This document shows positions 45,223-54,992 of a stretch of DNA of 64,000 nt, in pieces (positions within the stretch are counted from its first letter, which is position 1; every line of letters begins with the position of its first letter). A program made the position numbers and the translations under genes. The stretch spans positions 310,001 through 374,000 of the forward strand of contig CAVQYJ010000023.1 in NCBI GenBank assembly GCA_963718145.1. Direction: 5' to 3'. Origin of the DNA: UBA7672 sp963718145 (GTDB taxonomy: Bacteria > Pseudomonadota > Alphaproteobacteria > Caulobacterales > Hyphomonadaceae). Under the pieces are notes generated by a model, which ran no database searches, had not been told where the DNA came from, and saw only the letters and a list, made by a program, of their open reading frames with translations.

Positions 45223-45594
45223 TCAGCGCGCCTGGTCCCGCTTGGACGCCAGGGCCAGCTTTTTGACCAGCGCGTCAGGAATGGGTTTGCCAGGAGAGAA
45301 GGTGACGCCCGTCTTGGTGGCCTTAAGTCCGGCTGCCGCAATGTCGCCAGCGTGAGACTTGATGGCGGCGGAAGACAGGTAGAGCCCGCACTGCTTGCTG
45401 AACGCTGCATAGCCCGCGACGATCGACTTTCCGATTCTGAACCCGGGCATGTTGTAGGCGATGATTTCTTCGGCGTCAGGCAGCGCGCGGGTGAGTTGGG
45501 CGCGCAATCGAACCAGCAGAGGGCGAAGCTCTTCCGCAGCCTCGGCGATATACGCGTCATGATCAGCAAACTTGTCAGGCGCGCTTCGGCTCAT
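45223..45594 (-). CDS. DUF1801 (YdhG-like) protein
   Basis: 123 residues. The DUF1801 pattern is seen in EELRPLLVRLRAQLTRALPDAEEIIAYNMPGFRIG, AAFSKQCGLYLS and GVTFSPGKPIPDALVKKL. These small iron-chaperone-frataxin-fold-like proteins have no clear general function. It stands alone on the minus strand, 81 bases from the start of the divergent kduI gene. Confidence 0.85.
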   Translation of the reverse strand: MSRSAPDKFADHDAYIAEAAEELRPLLVRLRAQLTRALPDAEEIIAYNMPGFRIGKSIVAGYAAFSKQCGLYLSSAAIKSHAGDIAAAGLKATKTGVTFSPGKPIPDALVKKLALASKRDQAR

Positions 45595-45637
45595 CCGCTC
45601 GTGGTATGGTATTGACCGAAGCCCGTAAAGATCGTCT

Positions 45638-45653
45638 TTGACACCGGTGTCTA
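45638..45653. promoter_or_regulatory. LacI-type operator upstream of kduI
   Basis: TTGACACCGGTGTCTA matches 15 of 16 bases of the palindrome at 42651. It lies 22 bases before the kduI start codon, where bound repressor would block transcription. TTGACC at 45612 could be the -35 box of the promoter. Confidence 0.78.
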
Positions 45654-45674
45654 CACCGCATCTCGGGAGGCCCT

Positions 45675-46523
45675 ATGTACGAGAAAACCTACCACGCCAC
45701 CCATCCCGACATGATGGAGGACGTCTCCAACGACGACCTGCGCGCGCGTTATCTGATTGGGGGCTTGTTCAAGCCGGACGCCGTCTCGCTCAACTACTCG
45801 CACAATGAGCGAATGGTGGTGGGCGGCGCGGCGCCGGTGAAATCCGGTGTGAAACTGCCGCTGCAAACTGAACCGGCGTCGGCCAAGGGGAAGCCCTTCC
45901 TGGAGCGGCGCGAGCTGGGCGCGATCAATGTCGGCGAGGGCGCGGGCGAGATCGTGGTGGATGGCGCGAAGCACGCGATGAACCCGCGCGACGGGCTTTA
46001 CATCCCGATGGGGTCGGCGGATGTGGAGTTTAGATCGAGCGATCCGGCCAAGCCCGCGAAATTCTATCTTGTCTCGACGCCGGCCCATGCGCGCTACGAG
46101 GTCGCCAAGATCTCCATCGAGAAGGCTGTGCCGCTGGAACGCGGTGCGCCTGAGACATCCAACGAGCGCACGATCTACCAGATGGTGGTGCCGGCAACGG
46201 TCAAATCTTGCCAGCTGCTCCTCGGGATGACGATGCTGAAGAAGGGCTCGGTGTGGAACACCATGCCGCCGCACCTGCATGACCGGCGATCCGAGGTCTA
46301 TTTCTACTTCGCCATGGGCCCCAACGACCGCGTCTTCCACTTCATGGGCGAGCCGGATAATTCGCGCTCGATCGTGATGGCGAATGATGAGGCGGTCATG
46401 TCGCCGCCCTGGTCGATCCATATGGGCGCGGGCACGGCATCCTACACCTTCATCTGGGCCATGGGCGGGGAGAACCTCGACTATACCGACATGAACCAGC
46501 TTGATATCTGCCAGCTCAAGTGA
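45675..46523 (+). CDS. kduI: 5-dehydro-4-deoxy-D-glucuronate isomerase
   Basis: 282 residues, full length. It converts 5-keto-4-deoxyuronate, the product of unsaturated galacturonate or glucuronate, to 2,5-diketo-3-deoxygluconate. The zinc ligands of KduI are conserved: H200, H202 and E207 in PPHLHDRRSE, and H249 in PPWSIHMG, at positions offset by four from E. coli KduI. It is the first gene of kduI-kduD-esterase-kdgK, under the LacI-type operator. Confidence 0.96.
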   Translation: MYEKTYHATHPDMMEDVSNDDLRARYLIGGLFKPDAVSLNYSHNERMVVGGAAPVKSGVKLPLQTEPASAKGKPFLERRELGAINVGEGAGEIVVDGAKHAMNPRDGLYIPMGSADVEFRSSDPAKPAKFYLVSTPAHARYEVAKISIEKAVPLERGAPETSNERTIYQMVVPATVKSCQLLLGMTMLKKGSVWNTMPPHLHDRRSEVYFYFAMGPNDRVFHFMGEPDNSRSIVMANDEAVMSPPWSIHMGAGTASYTFIWAMGGENLDYTDMNQLDICQLK

Positions 46524-46567
46524 GCGCCAATGAGCGGGCTTGAGTCAGCAGCTTGGGGAGTGACTTG

Positions 46568-47326
46568 ATGGCCAGCCCATTCTCCCTTGCCGCCAAGGTC
46601 GCCATCGTCACCGGGGCCAATACGGGCATCGGCCAGGGCATCGCGATTGCGCTGGCGGAGGCGGGCGCGGACATCGCCGCCGTCGGCCGCACGGCGCCGG
46701 CGGAGACCGAGAGCAGGGTCAAGGCGGCAGGACGAAGGTTCCTGCACATCAGCGCCGATCTTTCGACCATCGCGCCGACAAAGACTATTGTGCAAGAAGC
46801 GGTCAGGGCTCTGGGACGGGCGGATATCCTCGTCAACAATGCGGGAACGATCAAGCGGGCGGACGCGGTCGACTTCACTGAGGCCGACTGGGACGCGGTG
46901 ATGGACGTGAACCTCAAGTCGGTGTTCTTCCTCAGCCAGGCATTCGCGAAGCACGTGCTGGCGCAGAAGCAGAACGGCAAGATCATCCAGATCGCTTCCC
47001 TGCTCTCTTTCCAGGGCGGCATACGCGTGCCGAGCTACACGGCGGCGAAAAGCGGGCTGGCGGGCGTGACCAGGCTGATGGCCAACGAATGGGCCGCGAA
47101 GGGCATCAATGTGAACGCCATCGCGCCGGGCTATTTCGTGACCAATAACACGGAAGCCCTGCGCAAGGACGAAACGCGGAGCCGGGACATTCTGGCGCGC
47201 ATTCCGGCGGCGCGCTGGGGCGAGCCTTCGGACCTGGGCGGGGCAGCCGTGTTCCTGGCGTCTTCTGCGTCGGACTATGTGCACGGGGCGATCATTCCGG
47301 TGGATGGCGGATGGCTGGCGCGATGA
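46568..47326 (+). CDS. kduD: 2-dehydro-3-deoxy-D-gluconate 5-dehydrogenase
   Basis: 252 residues from ATG 46568. A classical SDR: TGANTGIG at 15-22, NNAG near 90-93, catalytic S144, Y157 and K161 (SYTAAKSG). Reduces 2,5-diketo-3-deoxygluconate to 2-keto-3-deoxygluconate with NAD(P)H, the step after KduI. Position directly after kduI supports the KduD assignment over other SDRs. The stop overlaps the next start (ATGA). Confidence 0.93.
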   Translation: MASPFSLAAKVAIVTGANTGIGQGIAIALAEAGADIAAVGRTAPAETESRVKAAGRRFLHISADLSTIAPTKTIVQEAVRALGRADILVNNAGTIKRADAVDFTEADWDAVMDVNLKSVFFLSQAFAKHVLAQKQNGKIIQIASLLSFQGGIRVPSYTAAKSGLAGVTRLMANEWAAKGINVNAIAPGYFVTNNTEALRKDETRSRDILARIPAARWGEPSDLGGAAVFLASSASDYVHGAIIPVDGGWLAR

Positions 47327-48126
47327 AGCACGCATGGACGCTCGCCCTGCTCGCTTCGGCGTGCGCTGCGGCGCCGGTCGAGAAGTCGCCGGTGCAGGTG
47401 GTGGTGGTCGGGGATTCGACGGCGGCGCCGTATGGTCCGGAGCGCTATCCGCAGCTGGGGTGGGCGCAGGTGCTGCCGTGCGCGCTGGATGCGAATGCGG
47501 TGGTGGTGGACGACGCGAAGGGCGGCCGGTCGACGAAGAGCTTTCAGGTGGAAGGCTGGTGGGACAAGGCGCGCGACAAGCTGAAGCCGGGCGACGTGCT
47601 GCTGATCCAGTTCGGCCACAATGATGCGGCCATCGACCGGCCGGAGCGTTATATCGAGGCGCGGCCAGGCTATAGGAACAACCTCGAGCTGTTTGTTGCG
47701 GCGGCCAGGGAGCGCGGCGCGACACCGGTACTGATCACGCCAGTGACGCGGCGCTATTTCGAGAATGGCCGCGTGACCGACATGCATGGCGAGTATGATG
47801 ACGTCGTGCGCGAAGTGGCGGCGCAGACCAACACGCCGCTGATCGACCTCGATGCGGACTCCAAGGCGCTTGTCGCCCGCATGGGCGACGAGAAATCGAA
47901 AGAACTCTATCTCCACCTGCCCAAGGGCTACTCCGAGTATTGGAAGGATGGCGCTTCGGACAATACGCATTTCTCGGAAATGGGAGCGCGGGCCGTGGCG
48001 CAACTGGTGGCGGCGCGGCTGGCGAAGCTGGATACGCCGCTCAAGGGGCGGGTTGACGCGGATGCCTCCGCGCTGAAAGCATCCTTCCATGCGGGCTCTC
48101 CGGCCTGCTCGAATGGAGCACAATGA
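47323..48126 (+). CDS. Rhamnogalacturonan acetylesterase-like GDSL lipoprotein
   Basis: 267 residues from ATG 47323, which overlaps the kduD stop; ATG 47311 is an alternative. A short signal peptide ends in LASAC (probable lipoprotein). The SGNH hydrolase blocks are present: GDST with S32, the GGRS block near 67-70, FGHND with N100, and the D213/H216 pair in SDNTHFS. This matches rhamnogalacturonan acetylesterases of carbohydrate esterase family 12, which strip acetyl groups from pectin in the envelope or outside the cell. The last codons overlap kdgK (ATGA). Confidence 0.9.
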   Translation: MKHAWTLALLASACAAAPVEKSPVQVVVVGDSTAAPYGPERYPQLGWAQVLPCALDANAVVVDDAKGGRSTKSFQVEGWWDKARDKLKPGDVLLIQFGHNDAAIDRPERYIEARPGYRNNLELFVAAARERGATPVLITPVTRRYFENGRVTDMHGEYDDVVREVAAQTNTPLIDLDADSKALVARMGDEKSKELYLHLPKGYSEYWKDGASDNTHFSEMGARAVAQLVAARLAKLDTPLKGRVDADASALKASFHAGSPACSNGAQ

Positions 48127-49119
48127 GCCGTCTCGTCTGTTTCGGAGAAATGCTGGTGCGGCTGACCGCGCCTGCGGGCGAAATGCTGCTGCAGACGCCG
48201 CAGCTCTCGGCGCATGTCGGCGGGGCTGAGGCCAACGTTGCGATCTGCGTGTCGCGGTTGGGCGGGGACTCCGTGATGGTGACGGTGTTACCGGACAATC
48301 CGCTTGGGCGCGCCGCATGCGACGAACTGAGGCGGCATGGCGTCGATGTGTCGAACGTGAAGTTTGGCGCGGGGCGGATGGGGCTTTATTTCCTCACGCC
48401 AGGCGCGGTGCTGCGGCCTCCGGTAATCACATATGACCGCGCAGGTTCGGCGTTTGCTGTCGCCGCGGCCGATGCGATGGACTGGGGACAAGCGCTCGAG
48501 GATGCGGAGTGGCTGCATGTTTCCGGGATCACGCCGGCGGTCAGCAAGACTGCGGGCGAGGCCGCGCTGAAGGCGGTGAAGGCCGCGGCGGCGGCGAAAG
48601 TGAAGGTGAGCTTCGACGGGAACTACCGCTCCAAGCTGTGGGAGGCGCGCGGCGAAACCGGACAGGCGATCCTGAGACAGCTGCTGGAGCATGCATCGCT
48701 GGCGTTCATCGACGAGCGGGACGTTGCGCTGGTGCTCGGAGGCGCAGTTACCGATCGGGCAGCGGCGGCCAAGGCTGCGTTCGCCGCCTTCCCAAAGCTG
48801 GAGATGATCGCCGCCACGATGCGCGAGACGCATGGGGTCAACGACTATTCGCTGGGCGCGTCGCTATATTCCAAGCAGTGGCGAGCATCGGTGTCCAGCG
48901 ATTGCACTGCCAGGGGTGGTTGATCGCATTGGCGGCGGGGACGCATTTGCGGGCGGGTTCCTCCATGGGCTGATGCGCGGGATGCCGGAGCCCGACGTGC
49001 TGGCGTTTGCGCTTTACTCGGCGGCGGCCAAGCATGGCCAGCTGGGCGACGCCAGCCACGCCTCGGAAGCAGATGTGCTGGCGCTGATGGCGGGCGGCGG
49101 GCTTGATGTGAGGCGCTAG
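48123..49119 (+). pseudogene. kdgK: 2-keto-3-deoxygluconate kinase, frameshifted
   Basis: A PfkB-family sugar kinase of about 330 residues in two frames. The first (from ATG 48123, MSRLVCFGEMLVRLT) runs through HVGGAEANVAICVSRLGGDS and VSFDGNYRSKLWE to SKQWRASV. The second resumes with AIALPGVVDRIGGGDAFAGGF, which carries the catalytic Asp and anion hole, and ends at 49119. The change lies at about 48880-48900 and corresponds to one extra base (or two missing). All motifs on both sides are intact, so an assembly error is as likely as true inactivation. It phosphorylates KDG to KDPG, completing the uronate route begun by KduI and KduD. Confidence 0.85.
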
Positions 49120-49152
49120 CCTCCACTCGAATCCGGCGATAAGACGCGGGCC

Positions 49153-49849
49153 ATGTCGCTAAGGATCATCGGCATAGATGCGGACGATACGCTCTGGCAC
49201 ACGGAGACCGTGTTCCGGCTGACTCACAAGCGTTTCAACGAGTTGCTGGGCGAATTTGCCGGCGAAGACGAGCTTGAAGCGAAGCTCGCCGCCATCGAGC
49301 GCGAGAACATGAAGGCGTTCGGCTACGGCGCGAAGGGCTTCACCCTGTCGATGATCCAGACGGCGATCGAGGTGAGCGACGGAGCAGTCTCTCCAAAAGT
49401 GATCGGGGAACTGCTGCAAGCGGGCAAGGAGATGATGACGCATCCGATCGAGCCGCTGCCGGGCGTCGAGGAGGCGCTGAAAGTGCTGGCCGGACGGGCG
49501 CAGCTCGTGCTGATCACCAAGGGCGATCTGTTTCACCAGGAGAGCAAGCTGGCGGCATCCGGGCTCGGCTCGCACTTTTCGGGCGTGGAGATCGTGTCGG
49601 AGAAGACGCCAGAGATCTATGCGCGGGCGTTCGCGCGGCATGGTGCGCCAGCCGAGACGCGCGATGATGGCGGGGAATTCGGTGAAGTCGGACGTCCTGC
49701 CGATGCTGAAGGCCGGAGGGTATGCGGCGCTGATCCCCTACCCGCTGGTGTGGGAGCACGAGCGGGCGGAGAAGCCGGTTGGCCATCCGCGCTACCGCGA
49801 GATGGAGACGCTGGGGCGCCTGCCCGACTGGCTGAACGAGATCACCTAG
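49153..49849 (+). pseudogene. HAD-family hydrolase, frameshifted
   Basis: About 232 residues in two frames. The first (ATG 49153) holds HAD motif I as IIGIDADDTLWHTE and motif II as LVLITKGD, up to YARAFARHGAP. The second provides motif III/IV as AMMAGNSVKSDVLPMLKAGGYAALIPYPLVWEHE and ends NEIT at 49849. The shift is at about 49650-49665. It resembles the bacterial haloacid-dehalogenase-type phosphatases; the substrate is unknown, though its place behind kdgK could mean a sugar phosphate. The intact motifs argue for an assembly error. Confidence 0.8.
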
Positions 49850-49850
49850 G

Positions 49851-49880
49851 AAAAACGCCGCGACCGGTGGGCCGCGGCGT
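49851..49880 (-). terminator. Terminator of the PQQ-PEBP gene
   Basis: Read on the minus strand, an 8-bp GC stem (49873-49880 with 49855-49862) is followed by TTTTT. It lies about 25 bases after the stop at 49905 and between two convergent genes. Confidence 0.75.
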
Positions 49881-49904
49881 CCACGTTTCCGCATTCAGCT
49901 CAGA

Positions 49905-51931
49905 TCAGTTCGGCGTGGCCGGCGGAGTTGCGGGAGCTGCAGGCGCCGGACGGGGCGGAGGGGGCGGCGCGCTGGGGTCCGCCTGGCCGAGGCCGACGAC
50001 TTCACCGGACGCCACGACGTGGCCCTTCATCGGGGCGATCAGCTCGTCATAGTTCTTCGGCGCAAAGTCGGCGGGGAGCATCGTGTCCAGCGCAAGCACC
50101 TGGATGTGGTAGCGGTGCTTCGGACCGGGAGGCGTACGCGGCCCGAGATAGGGCTTGTTGGCGCCCTGGTAGTTGGGACCGTAGATCGCAGATGCAGGCT
50201 TGCCTTCCGGCGCCATGCCCTTGTCGAGCCTGGTGACCGTCGGCGGCACATTGACCATCGACCAGTGCAGTATGGGCGATCCGCGCATCACCAGATCCGT
50301 GTCCTGCATGATGACGGCGTAGGATTTCGTCGCCGCAGGCCCCTTGGTCCATTCGAGACCGGGGAAGGTGTTGGTCCGGTACTGCGTGAACTCGTAAGGG
50401 ATGTCTTCCATGTTCTTCCAGCCCGCCGTGCTCACCGAGAGTCTGGCGTTGTTCGTCGCCGGCAGGGTGACCAGGGCTAGGAGGCTTGCGCCGGGTTCGA
50501 CCGCAGGCGGGGCTGCGGCTGGACCGCCGACGGCTTGCGGCGCAGGGAGAGGGGCGGGAGCGGGCGTGACGGCGGCTGCGCGCGGCGCGGGTGGCGGGGG
50601 AGCTTCCCAGGCTTTTGCGCCGATGGCCGAGCCCGAGGGGCTGGCGGCAATGCGAAGGACGCGCGCGTTGGCTGCGGGGCCGTCGGTGAGAAGGAAGATC
50701 GAGCCGTCGGATGCTTGTTCGATGTCGCGATAGCGTTCGCGCTTGTCGGCGAAGGTGAGGCGTTCCTCGCCGATCACCTTGTCGCCAGCGGCATTGAGGG
50801 TGAGGCGGGCGACATAGTTGGAGTTCAGTCCTGTAACGAAGATGGAGTTCTTCCACTTCGGAATGGCGCTGCCGGAATAGTACATCATGGCGCCTGGTGC
50901 GATGACGGGATCCCAGTAGTAGACCGGCTGCTGCAGTCCAGCCTTCTGCGGGCCTTCGCCGATCCGGGTGTTGGCGGGGCCATACTCGGCGCCGTAGGTG
51001 ATCGAGGGCCAGCCATAGTCGACGCCCTTCCTCGCGATGTTGATTTCGTCCCCGCCCTGCGGCCCGTGCTCCATCGACCACAGCTCGCCGGTGGCCGGAT
51101 GCAGGAAAGCGCCCTGCACGTTGCGGTGGCCATAAGACCAGATTTCGGGGCGGGCGTCGGTCTTGCCGATGAAGGGATTGTCCTTCGGGATTGTGCCATC
51201 GGTGTTGATGCGGACGATCTTGCCGAGGCCGCTCTTCAGGTCTTGGGCCTGTACGCGTCCCGGGAGGATGGAGCGCTCGCCTTGCGTTACGAACAGCGTG
51301 CCGTCCCTGGCGAAGACGAGGCGCGAACCGAAGTGCAGCGGCGACTGCAACGACGGTTGCTGATGGTAGATCACCGTCACGTTCTCGAGGCGCGGCGCTG
51401 GGCCGTCGATGAATCTCGCCCTGAAGACGGCAGTGTTGTTGGTGTTGTCGGACTGCGGCTCAGAATATGAGGCGTAGATCAGGCCGTTAGACTCGAACTT
51501 CGGATCCAGAGCCACGTCGAGCAGGCCGCCCTGGTTGTTGAAGGCGACCTTCGGGACCCCGCCCTGCAGCGGCTCCGACAGTGCGCCGTCGGTGCTGATG
51601 ACGCGGAGGTTGCCGGGTCGCTCGGTGACGAGGATCTTGCCGTTGGGCAGGCGGGCCATGCCGAAGGGCTGGGTCAGGCCCTTGGCGTATTCCTTCACTT
51701 CGACGGGCGCGTTGGCCTGCATGTTCGGCGCGCGGGTCTGGCCTTCGAACGCGGGTTTGTAGTTGAGGAGGTTGGTGGGGCGTGGTTCGGCGGGCGGGCC
51801 GGATGCCGCTGCGGTGGGGGCGATCGACGGCGATACGTCAACTCTGTAACCTCTGTTCCCGTGCTGCTGCAGGCGGCGAGCACGAGAGCGGACACAGCGG
51901 CGCTAAGGCCCAGCACATTATGGATTTTCAT
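49905..51931 (-). CDS. PQQ sugar dehydrogenase-PEBP fusion lipoprotein
   Basis: The main frame (stop at 49905) encodes two domains. The first, about 340 residues, is a YliI-type soluble aldose dehydrogenase propeller: GLTQPFGMARLPNGKILVTERPG, GGLLDVALDP, SYGHRNVQGAFLHPATGELW, EHGPQGGDEINI. After a Pro/Ala-rich linker of about 50 residues comes a YbhB/PEBP-like domain of about 150 residues: FTQYRTNTFPGLEWTKGPAATKSYAVIMQDTD, HWSMVNVPP, YLGPRTPPGPKHRYHIQV. The signal peptide (ATG 51931, MKIHNVLGL...LAAC) is in another frame; the shift lies at about 51835-51850. PQQ would be bound in the periplasm; the ligand of the PEBP part is unknown. Confidence 0.8.
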
Positions 51932-52198
51932 CAAGCCAAGACTCCTCATTATGTCCGTGTAAGTAGCTGGAAATCACGCCGGGGACAGAGGCAACCCATC
52001 ACGCAAGCGCGAGGGTTTGTGCATGGATTTGCGCGCTATATCTAGCGAACTACAGCGACAGATCGCTGGATGCCAGTCAACATTTCGCAAGATCAGCGCT
52101 GCAAATGGCAACTTGTCGTGGCCCAACGCTCTACGGAAGCGCTGTAACCGCTTAAGGATGCAGGCGTATTGGCTACCACACGAGCGGAAGGCATACTG

Positions 52199-52783
52199 AT
52201 GTCCATGCGCTATCTCATCCTTCTCGCCGCCATCATTTTTTCGCCTGCGGCATTCGCCGAGAAGCAGCAGGCGGTGTTCGCCGGCGGGTGCTTCTGGTGC
52301 ATGGAGCACGACATGCAGGCCATCCCCGGCGTGTTGAAGGTGGAGTCCGGCTATACGGGCGGCTGGCTGAAGAACCCGAAATACACGGACGTAATCAAGG
52401 AGAACACCGGCCACTATGAGTCGGTTCGCGTCACTTTCGACACGGACAAGATCACCTACGAGCAGCTCCTCTCGCGCTTCTGGCCGCTGGTGGACCCAAC
52501 CGACGACGAGGGCCAGTTCTGCGACCGTGGGCCGAGCTATCGCCCGGCGATCTTCGTGACTGCGGCGCAAAAGGCGGCCGCCGAAGCTTCCAAGGCCAAG
52601 GTCGTGGCGTCGAAGCGGGTGAACGGAAAGGTCATCGTGCCGATCCTCGCTCTAGGCGATTTCTATCCGGCAGAGGAATACCATCGCGATTACGCTAAGA
52701 AAAACGCCGGGGACTACAACGCCTACCGCCGGGGCTGCGGTCGCGATGCGGTGCTGAGCCAAGTGTGGAAGAACGCCTACTAG
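52199..52783 (+). CDS. msrA: Peptide methionine sulfoxide reductase A, exported
   Basis: 194 residues from ATG 52199 with a signal peptide (MSMRYLILLAAIIFSPAAFA). The catalytic motif is GGCFWCMEHDM, then YTGGWLKNPKY and GHYESVRVTFD. It reduces methionine-S-sulfoxide in oxidised proteins; export places it in the periplasm, which needs an envelope thiol donor. A pair of cysteines near the C-terminus (RRGCGRDA region has one) may act in recycling. A start ten codons earlier lacks a reason. The 267 bases upstream hold no gene I trust. Confidence 0.93.
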   Translation: MSMRYLILLAAIIFSPAAFAEKQQAVFAGGCFWCMEHDMQAIPGVLKVESGYTGGWLKNPKYTDVIKENTGHYESVRVTFDTDKITYEQLLSRFWPLVDPTDDEGQFCDRGPSYRPAIFVTAAQKAAAEASKAKVVASKRVNGKVIVPILALGDFYPAEEYHRDYAKKNAGDYNAYRRGCGRDAVLSQVWKNAY

Positions 52784-52786
52784 CGT

Positions 52787-53188
52787 TTAGCCGGTCGCCT
52801 TGGGCCCGATGGGGCGCGACGCCACAAACAGCGCACAGGCCATCAGCACGGCGCCGGTGATCGAGAGCCAGAGCGTGGGCGTATGTGCCGCGGCGAGGAT
52901 CACGAACGAAACAACCATCATTCCGATCGCCAGAAATTTGGCCTTGCGAGGGATAGCTCCGGTCTGGCGCCAGGCTGCGACGCTGGGACCAAATTTCGGG
53001 TGGTTGAGCAGCCAGGTTTCGAGCCTCGGCGAAGAGCGCGCAAAGCACGCCGCCGCCAGGATGAGCCAGATCGTTCCTGGAAGGACGGGCAGGAAATACC
53101 CAGCAATGCCGACGCAGACGAGAATGACGCCCGCCGCGAAATAGAGCGGACGCATCAGCCGGTTGGGTTTCTGCGGCGGATCGGTCAT
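52787..53188 (-). CDS. YbaN (DUF454) family inner-membrane protein
   Basis: 133 residues with three to four membrane segments. The YbaN pattern is ILVCVGIAGYFLPVLPGTIWLILAA at about 22-46, then CFARSSPRLETWLLNHPKFGP and WRQTGAIPRKAK. Widespread inner-membrane family of unknown function. Convergent with msrA, three bases between the stops. Confidence 0.9.
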   Translation of the reverse strand: MTDPPQKPNRLMRPLYFAAGVILVCVGIAGYFLPVLPGTIWLILAAACFARSSPRLETWLLNHPKFGPSVAAWRQTGAIPRKAKFLAIGMMVVSFVILAAAHTPTLWLSITGAVLMACALFVASRPIGPKATG

Positions 53189-53416
53189 CGATAGACTTCT
53201 CGGGCGATGTCAGACGAGGATATCCACCCCTGCTGGCGCCTTGCAATTCGTTCTCATGAATGGACGGGCGGCGGTCACAATGGCCAGCAAAACCGGCATT
53301 CACGCTTTCGGGAACCCCCTCCCATGCGCTTGTTGGCCCCGATGAAACAAGCCTATTGTCCCCTCCGCTGCGGCCAGAGTCGGATCAACAGCCGGCCGGA
53401 ACATCAAGGGGAGCGA

Positions 53417-54877
53417 ATGTCCAACACCATGTGGAAGCGGAATGCGCGCGCACTATTGGCCGCGGCATCTCTGGCGGTTCTTGCTGCCTGTGGCGGCGAA
53501 AAGCCGGCGGCCCCGGCAGCGAGCGCTGCGGTTGCCGCCAAGCCGTCCGACGCGCCGGCCTGGCCAGCGACCGCGGTTGCCGATCCGGCATCGCTTGGCT
53601 TCACGGCTGAGGGGCTGGCGGCGCTTGACGCGCGCATGGCCAAGTCCGTTGCGGACCATGACGTTGCGGGCATGGTGACCATCCTCGGCCACAAGGGCGA
53701 CATCGCGCAGTTCAAAGCCTACGGCGTGCAGTCGGGCGATCCCGGCGCCGGCGCGCCGATGACCCAGGATTCGCTGTTCCGCATCTACTCGATGTCGAAA
53801 CCGATTACCGGCGTCGCGATGATGCAGCTCTACGAGAAAGGGCTGTGGCAACTCGACGATCCGATCACGAAGTACGTGCCCGAATTCGAGAAGATGAAAG
53901 TGCTGACCTGGAAAGACGGCAAGCCGGTCATGAAGGGCGGCAAGCCGGTGCTTGCGGACCCATCCCGCGCGCCGACCATGCGGGAGCTGATGAGCCACTC
54001 GGCAGGCTTCGGCTATGGCCTTTGCTGCACCTCGCCGAAGGCGCCTAACTACAACCCTGCCGACGAGGCTTTCGTGAACGAGGGCGTGCTGGGCTCAAAG
54101 GATCTCGACGAGATGATCCTCAAGATCAAGGGCATTCCCTTGCTCTATGATCCTGGCACGCGCTGGAGCTATTCGGTCGCGGTCGATATCCAAGGCTACA
54201 TCGTCCAGAAACTGTCGGGCCAGAAATTCGGCGACTATCTCAAGACCAATGTGTTCACGCCGCTGGGCATGAACGACACGGCCTTCTTCGTCAGCGAGGC
54301 CAACAAGCCGCGCTTCACCGACGTCTATCACTGGGACAAAGACAAGGCCGCCCTCGTCAAGAACGAGGACCGGCCCGACCGGCCGGGCTTCACCGATCCC
54401 AACCGGATGGAATCCGGCGGCGGCGGTCTGGTGTCGTCCACGCACGACTATGCACGCTTTGCGCAGATGATGCTCAACAAGGGCGAACTTGCAGGCAACC
54501 GCGTACTGAAGCCGGAGACAGTGGCGCTGATGCACCAGAACGCCATCGGCGAACTCGGCATCTATTCGGACGGCACGACGGCGAATCCGGGACGTCCGGG
54601 CCAGAAGTTCGGCCTCGACTTCGCGATCTACGTCGATCCGGCCGCAGGCAACAACCCGTATGGCAAGGACACTTACTATTGGGGCGGCGCCGCCGGCACG
54701 TGGTTCTGGATCGACCCAACCAACGACGTGTTCTTCGTCGGCATGATCCAGTCGATGGGCGGGGCGCGTCCAGATGCGATGAACTACCGCGAGGAATCGG
54801 CCAAGCTGGTCTACCAGGCGCTCGCGCCTGCGGCCGGCGCTCCGGCTGCTGCTCCGGCAGGTTCAGGCGAGCACTAG
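53417..54877 (+). CDS. Beta-lactamase-fold serine hydrolase lipoprotein
   Basis: 486 residues from ATG 53417 with GGGGAG upstream; lipoprotein signal (SLAVLAAC). Class C beta-lactamase/esterase fold: the SxxK motif is SMSKPITG near residue 125, YSV in WSYSVAVDIQG is the Tyr motif, and GGGGLVSSTHDYARF and YWGGAAGTWFWIDP match EstB- and LpqH-like esterases. It has a Pro/Ala-rich C-terminal tail. Likely acts on ester or peptide bonds in the envelope; antibiotic resistance should not be assumed. Followed by a paralog after 115 bases. Confidence 0.9.
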   Translation: MSNTMWKRNARALLAAASLAVLAACGGEKPAAPAASAAVAAKPSDAPAWPATAVADPASLGFTAEGLAALDARMAKSVADHDVAGMVTILGHKGDIAQFKAYGVQSGDPGAGAPMTQDSLFRIYSMSKPITGVAMMQLYEKGLWQLDDPITKYVPEFEKMKVLTWKDGKPVMKGGKPVLADPSRAPTMRELMSHSAGFGYGLCCTSPKAPNYNPADEAFVNEGVLGSKDLDEMILKIKGIPLLYDPGTRWSYSVAVDIQGYIVQKLSGQKFGDYLKTNVFTPLGMNDTAFFVSEANKPRFTDVYHWDKDKAALVKNEDRPDRPGFTDPNRMESGGGGLVSSTHDYARFAQMMLNKGELAGNRVLKPETVALMHQNAIGELGIYSDGTTANPGRPGQKFGLDFAIYVDPAAGNNPYGKDTYYWGGAAGTWFWIDPTNDVFFVGMIQSMGGARPDAMNYREESAKLVYQALAPAAGAPAAAPAGSGEH

Positions 54878-54992
54878 ACGGGAAACCGCGTCTGGCGCGT
54901 GAAACGATCGAAGTTTGGAGCGGCGTCCGGTTGACCGGGCGCCGTCTCCATCAGGGCCAAGGGCAAAGATATTCGAAGGGAGCGAACCGGGG

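Noticed and set aside
52017..52199. 60-codon ORF upstream of msrA
   Set aside because: No ribosome site, no recognisable domain, and ends at the msrA start by chance.
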